Below are positions 48,901-59,200 of a stretch of DNA of 64,000 nt, piece after piece (position 1 is the stretch's first letter; each line of letters begins with the position of its first letter). Position numbers and translations under genes: made by a program. The notes below the pieces were generated by a model. The model saw only the letters and a program-made list of their open reading frames with translations. It made no database searches and was not told where the DNA came from. The stretch lies in the NCBI GenBank assembly GCA_024760905.1, contig CM045732.1:59130496-59194495 (forward strand). The letters run 5' to 3'. The stretch is from Plotosus lineatus (lineage: Eukaryota > Chordata > Actinopteri > Siluriformes > Plotosidae).

Positions 48901-49618
48901 TAATCCTAAACAGGGTCACGGGGAGGCTGGTGCCCATCCCATCCGACTCCGGGCGAGGGCAAAGTACACCCTGAATAGCTCACCAGGCCATCGCAGGGTG
49001 GAAACATGCTGATGGCTTTGCAGCTACTCTTACTGAAAGTCAGCAATGGTTCTTTTACATGAACCTCTCACCAGAGACACATGGCCAGAATTTGATAACC
49101 CAGTTCGCTGCACTGGCGGGGGGACAGTGACAACCCGTGGAGAGTGAGGCTTGAACCCCCAACCTTATGCTTAGTGATCCAGCACCTTTACCAGCAGGCC
49201 ACCACCGCCCCCACCAGGACACTACTGCCCCCACCAGGCCACCTCTCCCACTAATATTTTCATTATTATCATATTTTATTTAACAAGCTTCAGCATTTTC
49301 TCAAACACCATAAAATAAGCTCGGTCAGCACTGGGCTAGTTTATAGTTTACCACATACCTCTGTTATTATAGGGATGTAGTTGATATTATCTTCCTGTTC
49401 TCCGCTATGAGGAAGACTGCGACATGGAAAAAAAAAAGATTACAGATTATGTAGACAACAATCTTTTACAAGTATTTTAAATAATACAACAGAATGAAAT
49501 CATACCCGTGGTCCTCTAATTGCGTTACAAAAATATTTCTCAGCCTGGTTTCCAGTTTCAGCTGAAAGCGCGGCTCTTTCTTTTTCAGTAACGGGAGGGA
49601 GAAGGCGGGCTCCTCCAT
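43185..49618 (-). CDS. CCDC197: CCDC42/DUF4200-type coiled-coil protein (probable CCDC197)
   Basis: Coiled-coil protein of the CCDC42/CFAP73 family, whose members are axonemal or sperm-flagellar components. Coding exons on the minus strand: 49618-49506, 49416-49359, 47370-47194, 46133-45976, 45816-45734, 45615-45443, 43871-43761, 43609-43463, 43358-43185 (1194 nt, 397 aa; phases consistent). Heptad-rich segments include LVLKTQVQLDDVNRQLVQKR and FVKENEVKRQRTLKKYQ, which resembles the CCDC42 region. No enzyme motif or membrane segment is present. The name rests on synteny: human CCDC197 lies between ASB2 and OTUB2 in this orientation. Exon 6 ends at a GTACGT donor and exon 7 at an unusual GTCTGA donor, the least certain joins. 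An X-box lies about 150 bp upstream of the ATG. Confidence 0.82.
44171..44303 (-). mobile_element. SINE C fragment
   Basis: Matches 34912-35040 closely (AAAGTCTGTTGGG, GAAGCGACCAGGAGTTCAAC, CTCCTCCTGGATGGGACGCT) but lacks the tRNA head. Confidence 0.75.
45095..45135 (+). repeat. (GAT)n trinucleotide repeat
   Basis: GATGATGAT repeats with one interruption, in intron 6 of the coiled-coil gene. In one plus-strand frame it reads as an Asp-rich stretch with no supporting gene context. Confidence 0.8.
45245..45430 (+). mobile_element. SINE B 3' fragment
   Basis: Contains CCAAAGACATGCACGTTAAG, CTAATTGGCTGTTCCAAATT and a decayed AACTAGGATTAAATGG end. It abuts the exon at 45443-45615. Confidence 0.6.
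46214..47043 (+). mobile_element. Tigger/pogo-type non-autonomous transposon
   Basis: Ends CAGATGCTCCCCGACTTACG and (inverted) ACATAAGTTGGGGAGTGTCTG, both next to TA. It is 830 bp, in intron 2 of the coiled-coil gene. A short ORF (46503-46730) keeps only the N-terminal DNA-binding region of a transposase. It is related to the element at 15637-19850. Confidence 0.88.
46503..46730 (+). pseudogene. Tigger transposase remnant, CENP-B-type HTH
   Basis: A 75-residue frame with a basic start (QKRKPTSDSGNQKKRQ), then SLEMKMAIIKKIDAGEKHVN and FFQMAPSTIGTIYKQK. This is the helix-turn-helix of pogo/Tigger transposases and CENP-B-like proteins. The DDE catalytic domain is absent. It could bind the element's own ends but cannot transpose. 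It may be expressed only if the host intron provides transcription. Confidence 0.85.
48080..48770 (-). mobile_element. Two or three overlapping SINE B copies
   Basis: Reverse-strand heads end near 48560 (CTAACCATTAGGCCACTGTG) and 48765 (CTGACCACTGCACCACCATG). Each is preceded by the AAACATGCAAACTCCACACA block. A short ATT repeat follows at 48762-48782. They lie in intron 2 of the coiled-coil gene. Confidence 0.7.
48895..49215 (-). mobile_element. SINE A head with alternative tail
   Basis: The right end is the SINE A tRNA-like head (reversed). The left end is the tail GGGTCACGGGGAGGCTGGTG instead of the LINE-derived one. The same combination occurs at 53800-54142. Confidence 0.75.
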
Positions 49619-49766
49619 TTTTGGTGAGGTCACCAGTCCGCTTAAGTAACTCGACAAAGTTGGGAGAAAAAAAATAGTCCAAGTTGTTTACTTTATATTT
49701 GTTTGAGGTGTCGCGAGCGCATCGGTCTTTTCCGGGTTCCACGTGCGTCTGAGCTTATGTTGCGCT

Positions 49767-49779
49767 GTTGCCAGGAGAC
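49767..49779 (-). promoter_or_regulatory. CCDC197: RFX X-box upstream of the coiled-coil gene
   Basis: GTTGCCAGGAGAC fits the X-box consensus RYYNYY-N(1-3)-RRNRAC with no mismatch. It lies about 150 bp upstream of the start codon at 49618, the usual place for RFX sites in ciliary genes. RFX factors drive motile-cilium genes, which suits a CCDC42-family product. Functional use is inferred. Confidence 0.6.
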
Positions 49780-49897
49780 CGGGGTCAAGGAAGGGAAAGT
49801 TCCCTGGAGGCCTTTTCCCTGCAGAGATCCTGCACTGTGCTGTGAGAAGCTTCAAACATCTTATTCCTACAAATACACTTAGCATTATAATATGCTG

Positions 49898-50165
<268 letters not shown>

Positions 50166-50166
50166 C

Positions 50167-50625
<459 letters not shown>

Positions 50626-50627
50626 TA

Positions 50628-50952
50628 CTAGTCCTTCTCAAAAAATTAGCATATTGTGATAAAGTTCATTATTTTCTGTAATTGCAGGTGTTTAAGTTAA
50701 TTGGTTGATACAGATGATTAGGTTAATAGCTCGTGTAGAGTACCTTTTCATGATATGCTAATTTTTTGAGATAGGAATTTTGGGTTTTCATGAGCTGTAT
50801 GCCAAAATCATCAGTATTAAAATAATAAAAGACCTGAAATATTTCAGTTGGTGTGCAATGAATCTAAAATATATGAAAGTTTAATTTTTATCAGTACATT
50901 ACAAAAAATAATGAACTTTATCATAATATGCTAATTTTTTGAGAAAGACTAG
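50628..50952. mobile_element. Tc1/mariner-type MITE with long inverted ends
   Basis: 325 bp with TA on both sides. The left end CTAGTCCTTCTCAAAAAATT and the next 35 bp are almost the exact inverse of the right end (AATTTTTTGAGAAAGACTAG). An internal partial copy of the end occurs near 50741-50770. No ORF. This is a common fish MITE family type. Confidence 0.92.
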
Positions 50953-51109
50953 TATGTGTGTGTGTATATGTATACAATGTGTGTGTGTATATAATATATT
51001 ATCCATTGCAGCCTATTTGTTACCCAGAACTGTAGTGAGTTCCCACGTTTATGGTTGTTTTTTTTTTTTTTTTTTTACGTTTGCAAGAATGTTCATTTTG
51101 TCACTCGTT

Positions 51110-51375
51110 TCACGCTGGGTCCTGGGATCGTGGTCCCGATTTCAGCAATAGCATTTCTGTGTGGTCTTTGCATGTTCTCTTTGTGCATATGTGGCCATCC
51201 TCTGGGTACTCTGGTTTCCTCCCACATGCCAAAGACACGCACATTTTGACTGACTGGTGTGAGTGTGAATGGTTGTCTGTGTGCAGTTCTGCGAAAAATT
51301 GGTGACCTGATCAGGGTGTAATCCTCTGCTGAGACCCCACAACCTTAGTAGGGTTAAGTGTTTTGGAAAATGGAT
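51110..51375 (+). mobile_element. SINE B copy
   Basis: Has CACGCTGGGTCCTGGGATCG, GGGTACTCTGGTTTCCTCCC and an end TTAGTAGGGTTAAGTGTTTT followed by AAAATGGATGAAT. Confidence 0.7.
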
Positions 51376-51580
51376 GAATAATCAAATGGTTAGTTCATGA
51401 CAAGTCTTGGGTTCATGCCCTGTGGTTACCAGTGGTGTTTCTTCCATAGATTCCAAACCTAATTTTTAAGTATTGGGAGCATTATATAATCATGAGACTG
51501 TTGTTTTGAACGCCTTAGAGTCCTGACATGATAAGTCAATACCAATTGTTTGATTTCAGATGGGTATTGATATTTTACAA

Positions 51581-51899
51581 GGGGGCAGTAGTGGCCTGGT
51601 AGTATAGGGTGCTGGATCGCTGATCTTAAGGTTGGGGGTTCGAGTCCCACTCTCCACAAGGTTGTCACTGTCCCACCAGTGCAGCTAACTGGGTTATCAA
51701 AGGCCATGTGTCTCACTGTCTATGGCGAGAGGCATGTAAAAGAACCATTGTGGGCTTTCGTAAAGAGGAGCTGCAAAACCGTCAGCGTGTTTCTGTCCCT
51801 TGCTAAAGGGTTGTGTCAGGAAGGGCAACCGACGTAAAAACCTATGCCAAATTAAACCTTCGAATGATTCGCTGATAAAGGGAAAAAGCTGAAAGGAAA
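51581..51899 (+). mobile_element. SINE A, near full length
   Basis: Starts GGGGGCAGTAGTGGCCTGGT with B-box-like GGTTGGGGGTTCGAGTCCC. It ends in a slightly decayed LINE-like tail (GATAAAGGGAAAAAGCTGAA). Confidence 0.9.
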
Positions 51900-51926
51900 T
51901 CTCATAGTCATACTATAGTATCAAAC

Positions 51927-52044
51927 TGTCCGTTGCTAAAAAGGGTTGTGACAGGAAGGGCATCCGACGTAAAAACCTCTGCTAAATCAAACGTGCGAAT
52001 CAGATGATCCCGAGTAAAAGGGAAAAAGCCGAAAGGAAGACAGA
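51927..52044 (+). mobile_element. 5'-truncated SINE A with 18-bp target duplication
   Basis: Only the 3' 118 bp remain. Flanks CATACTATAGTATCAAAC at 51909-51926 and 52045-52062 are identical, so truncation occurred at insertion. Confidence 0.9.
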
Positions 52045-52065
52045 CATACTATAGTATCAAACATT

Positions 52066-52398
52066 GCAGTGATGCCCTGGTGGTAAGGTGCTGGATTACC
52101 GATCCTAAGGTTGGGAGTTCAAGCCCCACTGTCAACAGGTTGTCAATCTCAAGTTATCAAAGTCCGATCATGTCTCTCACTGTCTATGGTGAGAGGCATG
52201 TAAAAGAACCATTGCTGACTTTGGTCAAAAGTTGGCTGCAAAGTAGGCTGCGAAGCCGTCAGCGTGTTTCTGCCCCTTGCTTAAAGGGTTGTGTCAGGAA
52301 GGGCATCCGACATAAAAACCTGTGCCAAATCAAACGTGTGTCTCAGATGGTTCGCTGTGGCGACCCCTGAAAAAGGGAAAAAGCTGAACAGAGAAGAA
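52066..52398 (+). mobile_element. SINE A copy
   Basis: Head GTGATGCCCTGGTGGTAAGG, a middle GTCTCTCACTGTCTATGGTG, and a tail GGCGACCCCTGAAAAAGGGA. Slight internal duplication around GTTGGCTGCAAAGTAGGCTG. Confidence 0.88.
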
Positions 52399-52399
52399 G

Positions 52400-53041
52400 A
52401 TGATCAATATTTTACAAGGATGTTTTTATGGCACACCCTAGATTCTGGAACAGTGGCAAAATCAGCATGCTGAGCTTATGAATGAAAAAAAAAATCTGAA
52501 ATAGTCCACTATCACATTTACATCCATGGGGGAATAGCAGATGTCTTTAAACCTCTGGTTTCTGACCCAATACCATGCAACCATTACCATGTAGGACCAA
52601 CAATTGGTGCTACTACTATGGTACTGCCATATTTTTGTCTGAATCCTGACTGATCAAATGCTGCTTAAAACAAATCTCCTACCAGGAGCTATGCCTCTTC
52701 ATCTATCTAATAGTTACTGTACCATGTTGTTATCTTTGCCCCGCTATTTCATTTTACACACTTAAGTACATGGCTGGTAGTGGAGAGGAAAATGAGCCTA
52801 AGCAACATTGAGCATGTCCTTAAAAGGTATTTGCAGCTCAGGCAGGGCAGCCTTTGAGCTGAAATCGGGAATGAAACGTTTCTCAGATGCACACTCAGGC
52901 AGATGAACTGGATGAGGCCAATGTAAGTAAACATTTCTAAAAGATCTTTTACTTATGATAAAGCACTGTGCTTGGGACTTCAAGTGGTAGAAGTGGTGTT
53001 ACTTGTTTCGTGGAACATTCCAACACACATTGTGTGCACGG

Positions 53042-53074
<33 letters not shown>

Positions 53075-53640
53075 GTTGTTGTTGTTGTTTCCAATATCTA
53101 TCAACTCCAGAGTTGGCTGACCAAACCAAATCATAAATAATTTAAAAGAGATACTGTACCTAATATTATCCACCTTTGCACTACACGAATTCCTGATAAA
53201 TGTTTGTGGTCGCATTTCCCGATATTCACAAACACCCATCAAAAGTGTTCCGAAGGCGACGTCTGGCATTTTTAAATAGACTGTGCTGCTTGGAGATTCT
53301 GCGTGAAGCTTTAATATGACATTACTTTTTATTCTGTGAGAAACTACTGTAGCTCTCGCAATATCTCAGTGATATCACTTCCCACTTACTGCACCTATTT
53401 TGCACTGAGACAGTATTTGTGAAGATACATCAGTTACACTGTTGGAAAATTGCCAGAACATTGTGTCGTGGCATTTATGTTCCATCTTCAGAAGTCTAAT
53501 TATGGGAAGGACGATCTGTTATCAGTTCTATCACAACCTGTTGGTCTACTTTCAAATGACATTTGACTTGTTTAAAGGACGAATCTAAGGAAATGTCTAA
53601 TTAGGTCGATTTTGTACTTTCTTCAAATGTAATCAAGTGT
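52400..53640. other. Intergenic, no gene seen
   Basis: Unique-looking AT-rich DNA with an ATT/GTT microsatellite at about 53043-53090 and a TTGA tetranucleotide run at 53652-53690. No exon was recognised on either strand. Confidence 0.4.
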
Positions 53641-53649
53641 CTACAACGG

Positions 53650-53690
<41 letters not shown>

Positions 53691-53799
53691 TTGATGCACA
53701 TGCAGCTCTTTGCTAGTGTTGAGCAATTCTGTAATCTCAAACGGACTACTATTGAACATCAACAAAACAGAAATACAAGCTTCACAAGTTCAGTTCATC

Positions 53800-54142
53800 T
53801 TCTGTAACCGCTTAATCATAATTAGGGTCGCGGGGAGGCTGGTGCCCATCCCAGCCGACTCCAGGCGAGGGCAGAGTACACCCTGGACAGCTCGCCAGGC
53901 CATCGCAGGGCGGAAACACGCTGACGGCTTTGCAGCTACTATTGTCAAAAGTCAGCATTGGTTCATTGACATGAGCCTCTCACCATAGACAGTGAGAGAC
54001 ATGGCCGGCCTTTGATAACCCAGTTAGCTGCACTGTGGTGGGGGGGTGGGGGGTTGACAACCTGTGGTGAGTGGGGCTTGAACCCCCAACCTGAGGATTA
54101 GTGATCCAGCACCTTTACCACAAGGCCACCACTGCCCCTGAG
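53800..54142 (-). mobile_element. SINE A head with alternative tail
   Basis: Same hybrid as 48895-49215: left AGGGTCGCGGGGAGGCTGG, right the reversed SINE A head ending CCACCACTGCCCCTG. Confidence 0.8.
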
Positions 54143-54674
54143 CTTCTCAAGATTATTAATTATTTTAAACATACATTTTTAATCACTATGAATATAATTT
54201 TTTTTTCACAGCAAACGTGCAGTGCTGAAGTTAAATTAAATTAAAATGTTTAATAGAAATGTATGCTTGTCATTGTGTGACAATGAACAGAATGCAGATG
54301 TGGGGTTTTTGGTTTTGCTTTTATGTTCATTTCGTTGGTAAGATAACTGGAAAAATCATGTTTACTTTTGACTATCGCAGTGAATTCTTTGGAAGTCTGG
54401 GTGTAAAATTTCATTCTTTTACAACAACTGTGAATAATGGACGTGAAGCTGGAGCAGAAGCACGCAGGGGATTTGTTTTGTAGAATTTTATCACACGGGT
54501 CTCCGACTACAGTATTACACACAACATGAAAACCAAAACATACCAGAACACGCCTACTTCATGATGTCATGTTGATAGTGTGCTCACTGCTCATACATGG
54601 TAAACCTCAGTGACTTCCCCCCCACATGTCAATGCCTAAAATTACCTCAGGCAACAGCTGAGCCCCAGTTCTCT

Positions 54675-54677
<3 letters not shown>

Positions 54678-54707
<30 letters not shown>

Positions 54708-54770
54708 CCTCTCTCTCTCCCTCCCTTTCTCTTCAATCTCTGTCTCTCCTGTCTCTCTCTCTCTGCCTCT
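54678..54770 (+). repeat. Pyrimidine (CT)n tract in the ASB2 5' UTR region
   Basis: Almost pure CT/CCT tract ending about 30 bp before the ASB2 start codon. It could form triplex DNA or be a promoter pyrimidine tract. The transcription start is unknown. Confidence 0.75.
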
Positions 54771-54800
54771 GTCCCTATCGCTTGCTTTTTTTATGTGAAT

Positions 54801-55903
54801 ATGACACGGTTTAGTTATGCCGAATATCTCTCGTTATTTCGTTCCAGTGGAGTGAAGAGTCACCCGCAGGGTTTTGACAACAGAGTGCGGTGCGAGGACC
54901 TCGATGACGTCACGGCAACCCCATCACAGTGAGTCCTTTGTTTCTGGATATTTTCCAGTACTACTGATGTACCCAATTCTTACCCAATTCCCAATTCAGG
55001 TCTTCTGTACAGAATTATAATGCACAAGTTCAGATTTCTAACACAGACCCATTGGGTTAAATCACAATTCTGATCATTCCAAATGACTTCAAATTACTCT
55101 TTCTAATGCAGGGCTTATAAAATTGTAAGACTTAAATTCAACAAAGTACAGTTGACACCTAATGTAATTTAAAATGATGTAATTCTATCAAACGGTCAAA
55201 TGACATGTATTTTCCAGGGAGCCCATAATGCTGGCAATAAGGAGAGGTGATGTGCAGACAGTTACTGAATTAGCAACGTCCATATCATGTATTGAAGCCC
55301 ATAGAGCAGTAGAAGACTGGACAGCACTTCATGAAGCAGTGTATTATGGACAGGCTGCCTGTGTAAAAGCTTTACTTAAAGGTAAACATGTGTTCTGGAT
55401 ATTCAGAATTGTACAAAATGTACAGAATTGCAAAGTTTCTTTTTCTTTGCCTCTCAAACATACAGTAGCTGAAAGAAAGCAAAAGTAGCCTGAGGCTGCT
55501 GTGGAACAGTTTATTGCTGTAATTGTTTCTGGTGAATTTCACATGTAAAGATAAACAAACCTCTGTGAGCTGAGCCACTGTTGTGTCTTTGGTTTTTATC
55601 GTCTGCTCCACAAAATAGATAAGTTTAACCTAAGAATAGTGTTTGGAGGTTGTGGCATGTTTTCATTCATGTCACCAAACAGATAGGAAGAAGAATTGAT
55701 CGAGTGAGGGCATCTGACTGGTCCGCCAGAGGAAGACGGTTTTTAAACATGCAGATTTTATTTAAACAAACGCGAGACAACACGTAGAGTGAAAACGGTT
55801 TCTTTGGGTTACTGAAGGTAAAGCTCTGGTTAGACAGGTGTAGCATAGAATTATGTTTGCATGACTAATATCAGTGTAAGGTCGTTGCAAGCATAAACAA
55901 CAA

Positions 55904-55945
<42 letters not shown>

Positions 55946-56161
55946 AACCCAGTTAAACCCACTTCAGTGGATAAGCGCACTCTTCAGGAGCAGACTCCTC
56001 TTCTAATTGCAACTGAAGGAAAGCACCTGGAGTGTGTGAGATGTCTTCTGCATGCAGGTGCAGATCCAGATATCAGTAATAAACACAAAGAGACTCCACT
56101 TTATAAAGGTACAGGTCACGTTAATTTATATAGAACCTCGTTATATTGTATGTACAGTGCG

Positions 56162-56205
<44 letters not shown>

Positions 56206-59200
56206 CATGTGTGCTTGTAGTGTGAGTATAGTTAAATAATGTGAGTGAGTTATACAGCACAAATGGTTCTTTTCCATTACACGTGTACCACAGACAGGTT
56301 ATGAGGAGGATTTTAGAATCTTAGTAAGATGCCGAGTCCCCAAAACAGATGTATTGCATTATTTGGCATTATTTGTCTTTGTCTCCCTGTAGCACTGTAT
56401 TGTCCTTTTTTCTCATGATATTCTATTATAGCCATGAGAAAAAAGGACAATACAGTGCTACAGGGAGACAAAGACATACAAACTTGGGAAACCTGGTAGT
56501 CAGTGGTGGCTGAAGCCTAGAACAGGCGTTTCACACGAAGAGGAGGAAGAAGTATAATCCATCCAGCCAGCCTTTATTCATACCAGTTATCTGCTGGGCT
56601 TGCTGACTTTGGGTGAGAGGCTGGGTAGACACTGAACAAGTCACCAATCAATCGCAGGACTGACATGGAAACAAATGACTATTCAGAAGCAAATTCACAA
56701 ACACACCTACAGGAAATACTGTGTACAGTAGTCAGTTGATTTAATCTGCATATCTTTGGACTGTGGAAGGAACACAGGGCACTCAGAATCTATAGACACT
56801 CATCTTGAGATTTCTTTTCATAGTGTAGAATGTTTTTTTTTATTAGACTGATGTTATTTTTAGTTCATAACCTGATACCCCCATTTCACTGGACTACGGC
56901 ATGCAAGGATCGTAGCGGAAAGGCGCGGAACGCAGTCTATGGAAGAGCTTCGGTATTTTGTACACGGAAAACGGGTGAAAATCCTACGGAAAAGTGGAAA
57001 TTCTTTTACCCCCATTTCAATGGACTACAGCATGCAAGGCTCGTGTAGTGGAAAGGTGCGAGCTTCGGCATTTTTACACGGAAAATGGGTGAAAATCCTA
57101 CGGAAAAGTGGAAATTTTGACACTCTCGGAACGTTCATAGCATGTGCAGAACAGGTACGGCAAAGCACGGCAAAGTGACCCCCACGGAAAACTCACGGAA
57201 TTTTTTCTGTGAACGTGCTTTTGAACAATGAACATGTTCAAAAGCACGTCCACGGAATATTTTGGCCTGCCGGAATCATACGGAAGTGGAGGAAGGCGTG
57301 GAACACAGTCTACGGAAGAGCTTCGGCATTTTTACACGGAAAACGGGTGAAAATCCCACGGAAAAGTGGAAATTCTTATACCCCCATTTCACTGGACTAC
57401 GGCATGCAAGGATCGTGCAGCGGAAAGGCGCGGAACACAGTCTACAGAAGAGCTTCGGCATTTTTACACAGAAAATGGGTGAAAATCCTACGCAAAAGTG
57501 GAAATTCTTACACTCTCCGAACGTTCACAGCATGTGCGGAACAGGTACGCCAAAGTGACCCCACGGAACACTCACGGAATTTTTTCCGTGAACGTGCTTT
57601 TGAACATGTTCAAAAGCATGTTCACGGAATATTTTGGCCTGCCAGAAGCACACGGAAGTGGAGGAAGACTTGTGGAATTACTACGGAATCACACGGAAGA
57701 TGATTGAATAATTGCGGAACGTTTGCAGATGACATTTTTGCCTCCCTAATTCTGCCGTGCTCCAGTGAAATGGGGGTATAAGTTAATATGAGGATGTGGT
57801 TTTGATATGAACAACAATGCACCACCACTGTGCTCTGCATAAGGGTGTCTCCTAAATAATCTAAATGTCTCATTCTAAAAAAAAAAATTAACAGTAAAAC
57901 AGCATACCACAGCATAGAAAGGCCTACAGTTTTTCCTCTTAACTTCTTCCCTGTCTGTCCATACAGCTTGTGAAAATGAGAGCATTGATATAGTGAGGAT
58001 GATCCTGGCATTTGGAGCTTCAGTAAACCAACGCTGCCATCACGGCTGGACTGCTCTTCACGAAGCAGTGAGACAGGGAAATGTACAGATTTGTGATGCT
58101 CTTCTTCAGGCTGGAGCTGCCATTGATCCCACCAACGCTTATGGCATTACTCCACTCATAGAGGCAGCTCGGCATGGCAGGACAAAGATTGTGAACTACC
58201 TCATTAGTAAAGGTAGGACAACCTAAACACAGGAACCTGAAATATTAATGTCATTTCATAATCACTGGTCGGTTGACGTGAGGTGTAGTGGCAGGACTTT
58301 CAGGACTTTTGTGAGAATTTCAGGACTTTTGTAGTATAGGTGTAATATGTAATATAATAATAATTTGGTGATTTTTATTTACAATGTATAATCAGCTGTT
58401 GGCTGAAAACGCAAGTTGTCTATAAACACAATGCACAGATTAAGATGGAGGTTCTGATTATTCATTGGCTTTACTGATCTTGTTGCTTCAGGTGAAATTG
58501 TTTGACTTTTTCATTGAGTTGTATAACAGTGTTTGCAAATAGTTCACATGTAAAGGTGACAAGACCTCTCGGAACACTATTAAAGGTACAACAAAAACAG
58601 GCCATACCATTAAAAACTTGTAATCTAAAGGAAAACATAGAAAATTTTATAAACTGCAAAAATTATAAGATGTGGAATACAGTATAAGGAAATTCTATAT
58701 AAATAGAATTGCAACAACAGTTATTTTTGATTATGTTCGAGTGACAATAACGGGGTCGTCACAAATAAAATAATTTGGTGGTAGGGACAATGTGGTGTGT
58801 GTGTGTATGTGTGTCTGTGTGTGTGAGGGAGAAAGAGAGAGAACATTTATACTGTTCAAGTGCAGGTGTGTTCATGGCTGTGTTTTGAGGTGGACCATGG
58901 CTGTAGTATCCTGATTATTCACTGCAGAAGCATGTATTGGCTGTTTGCTGCCGAAAACATCTTTTGACTCTGAATTGAGATGTGAACATGTCGAATGCAC
59001 TGGAAAGAATGACAACCTCAGCATAAGCAACTCCACAGTGGATAAATAATAAGTAGATAGTAAATTGTGTGAATAACACTCCTCTTACATGGAAAGATAT
59101 GAGACAATGTGAGACAGAAGCACCTTTCATTAAGGCCGCACTTAAAAAATATATTTATCAATAGATAATAAATACAGTGGTACCTCACCTTACGAAATTA

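Noticed and set aside
51581..51660. Functional tRNA genes in SINE heads (also 35235, 34912 and others)
   Set aside because: A- and B-box-like motifs are present, but cloverleaf pairing is poor and each is fused to a repeated SINE body.
57209..57703. 164-aa ORF with repeated GRASAFLHGK motifs
   Set aside because: It reads through internal repeats of a TIR element; no conserved domain or splice context.
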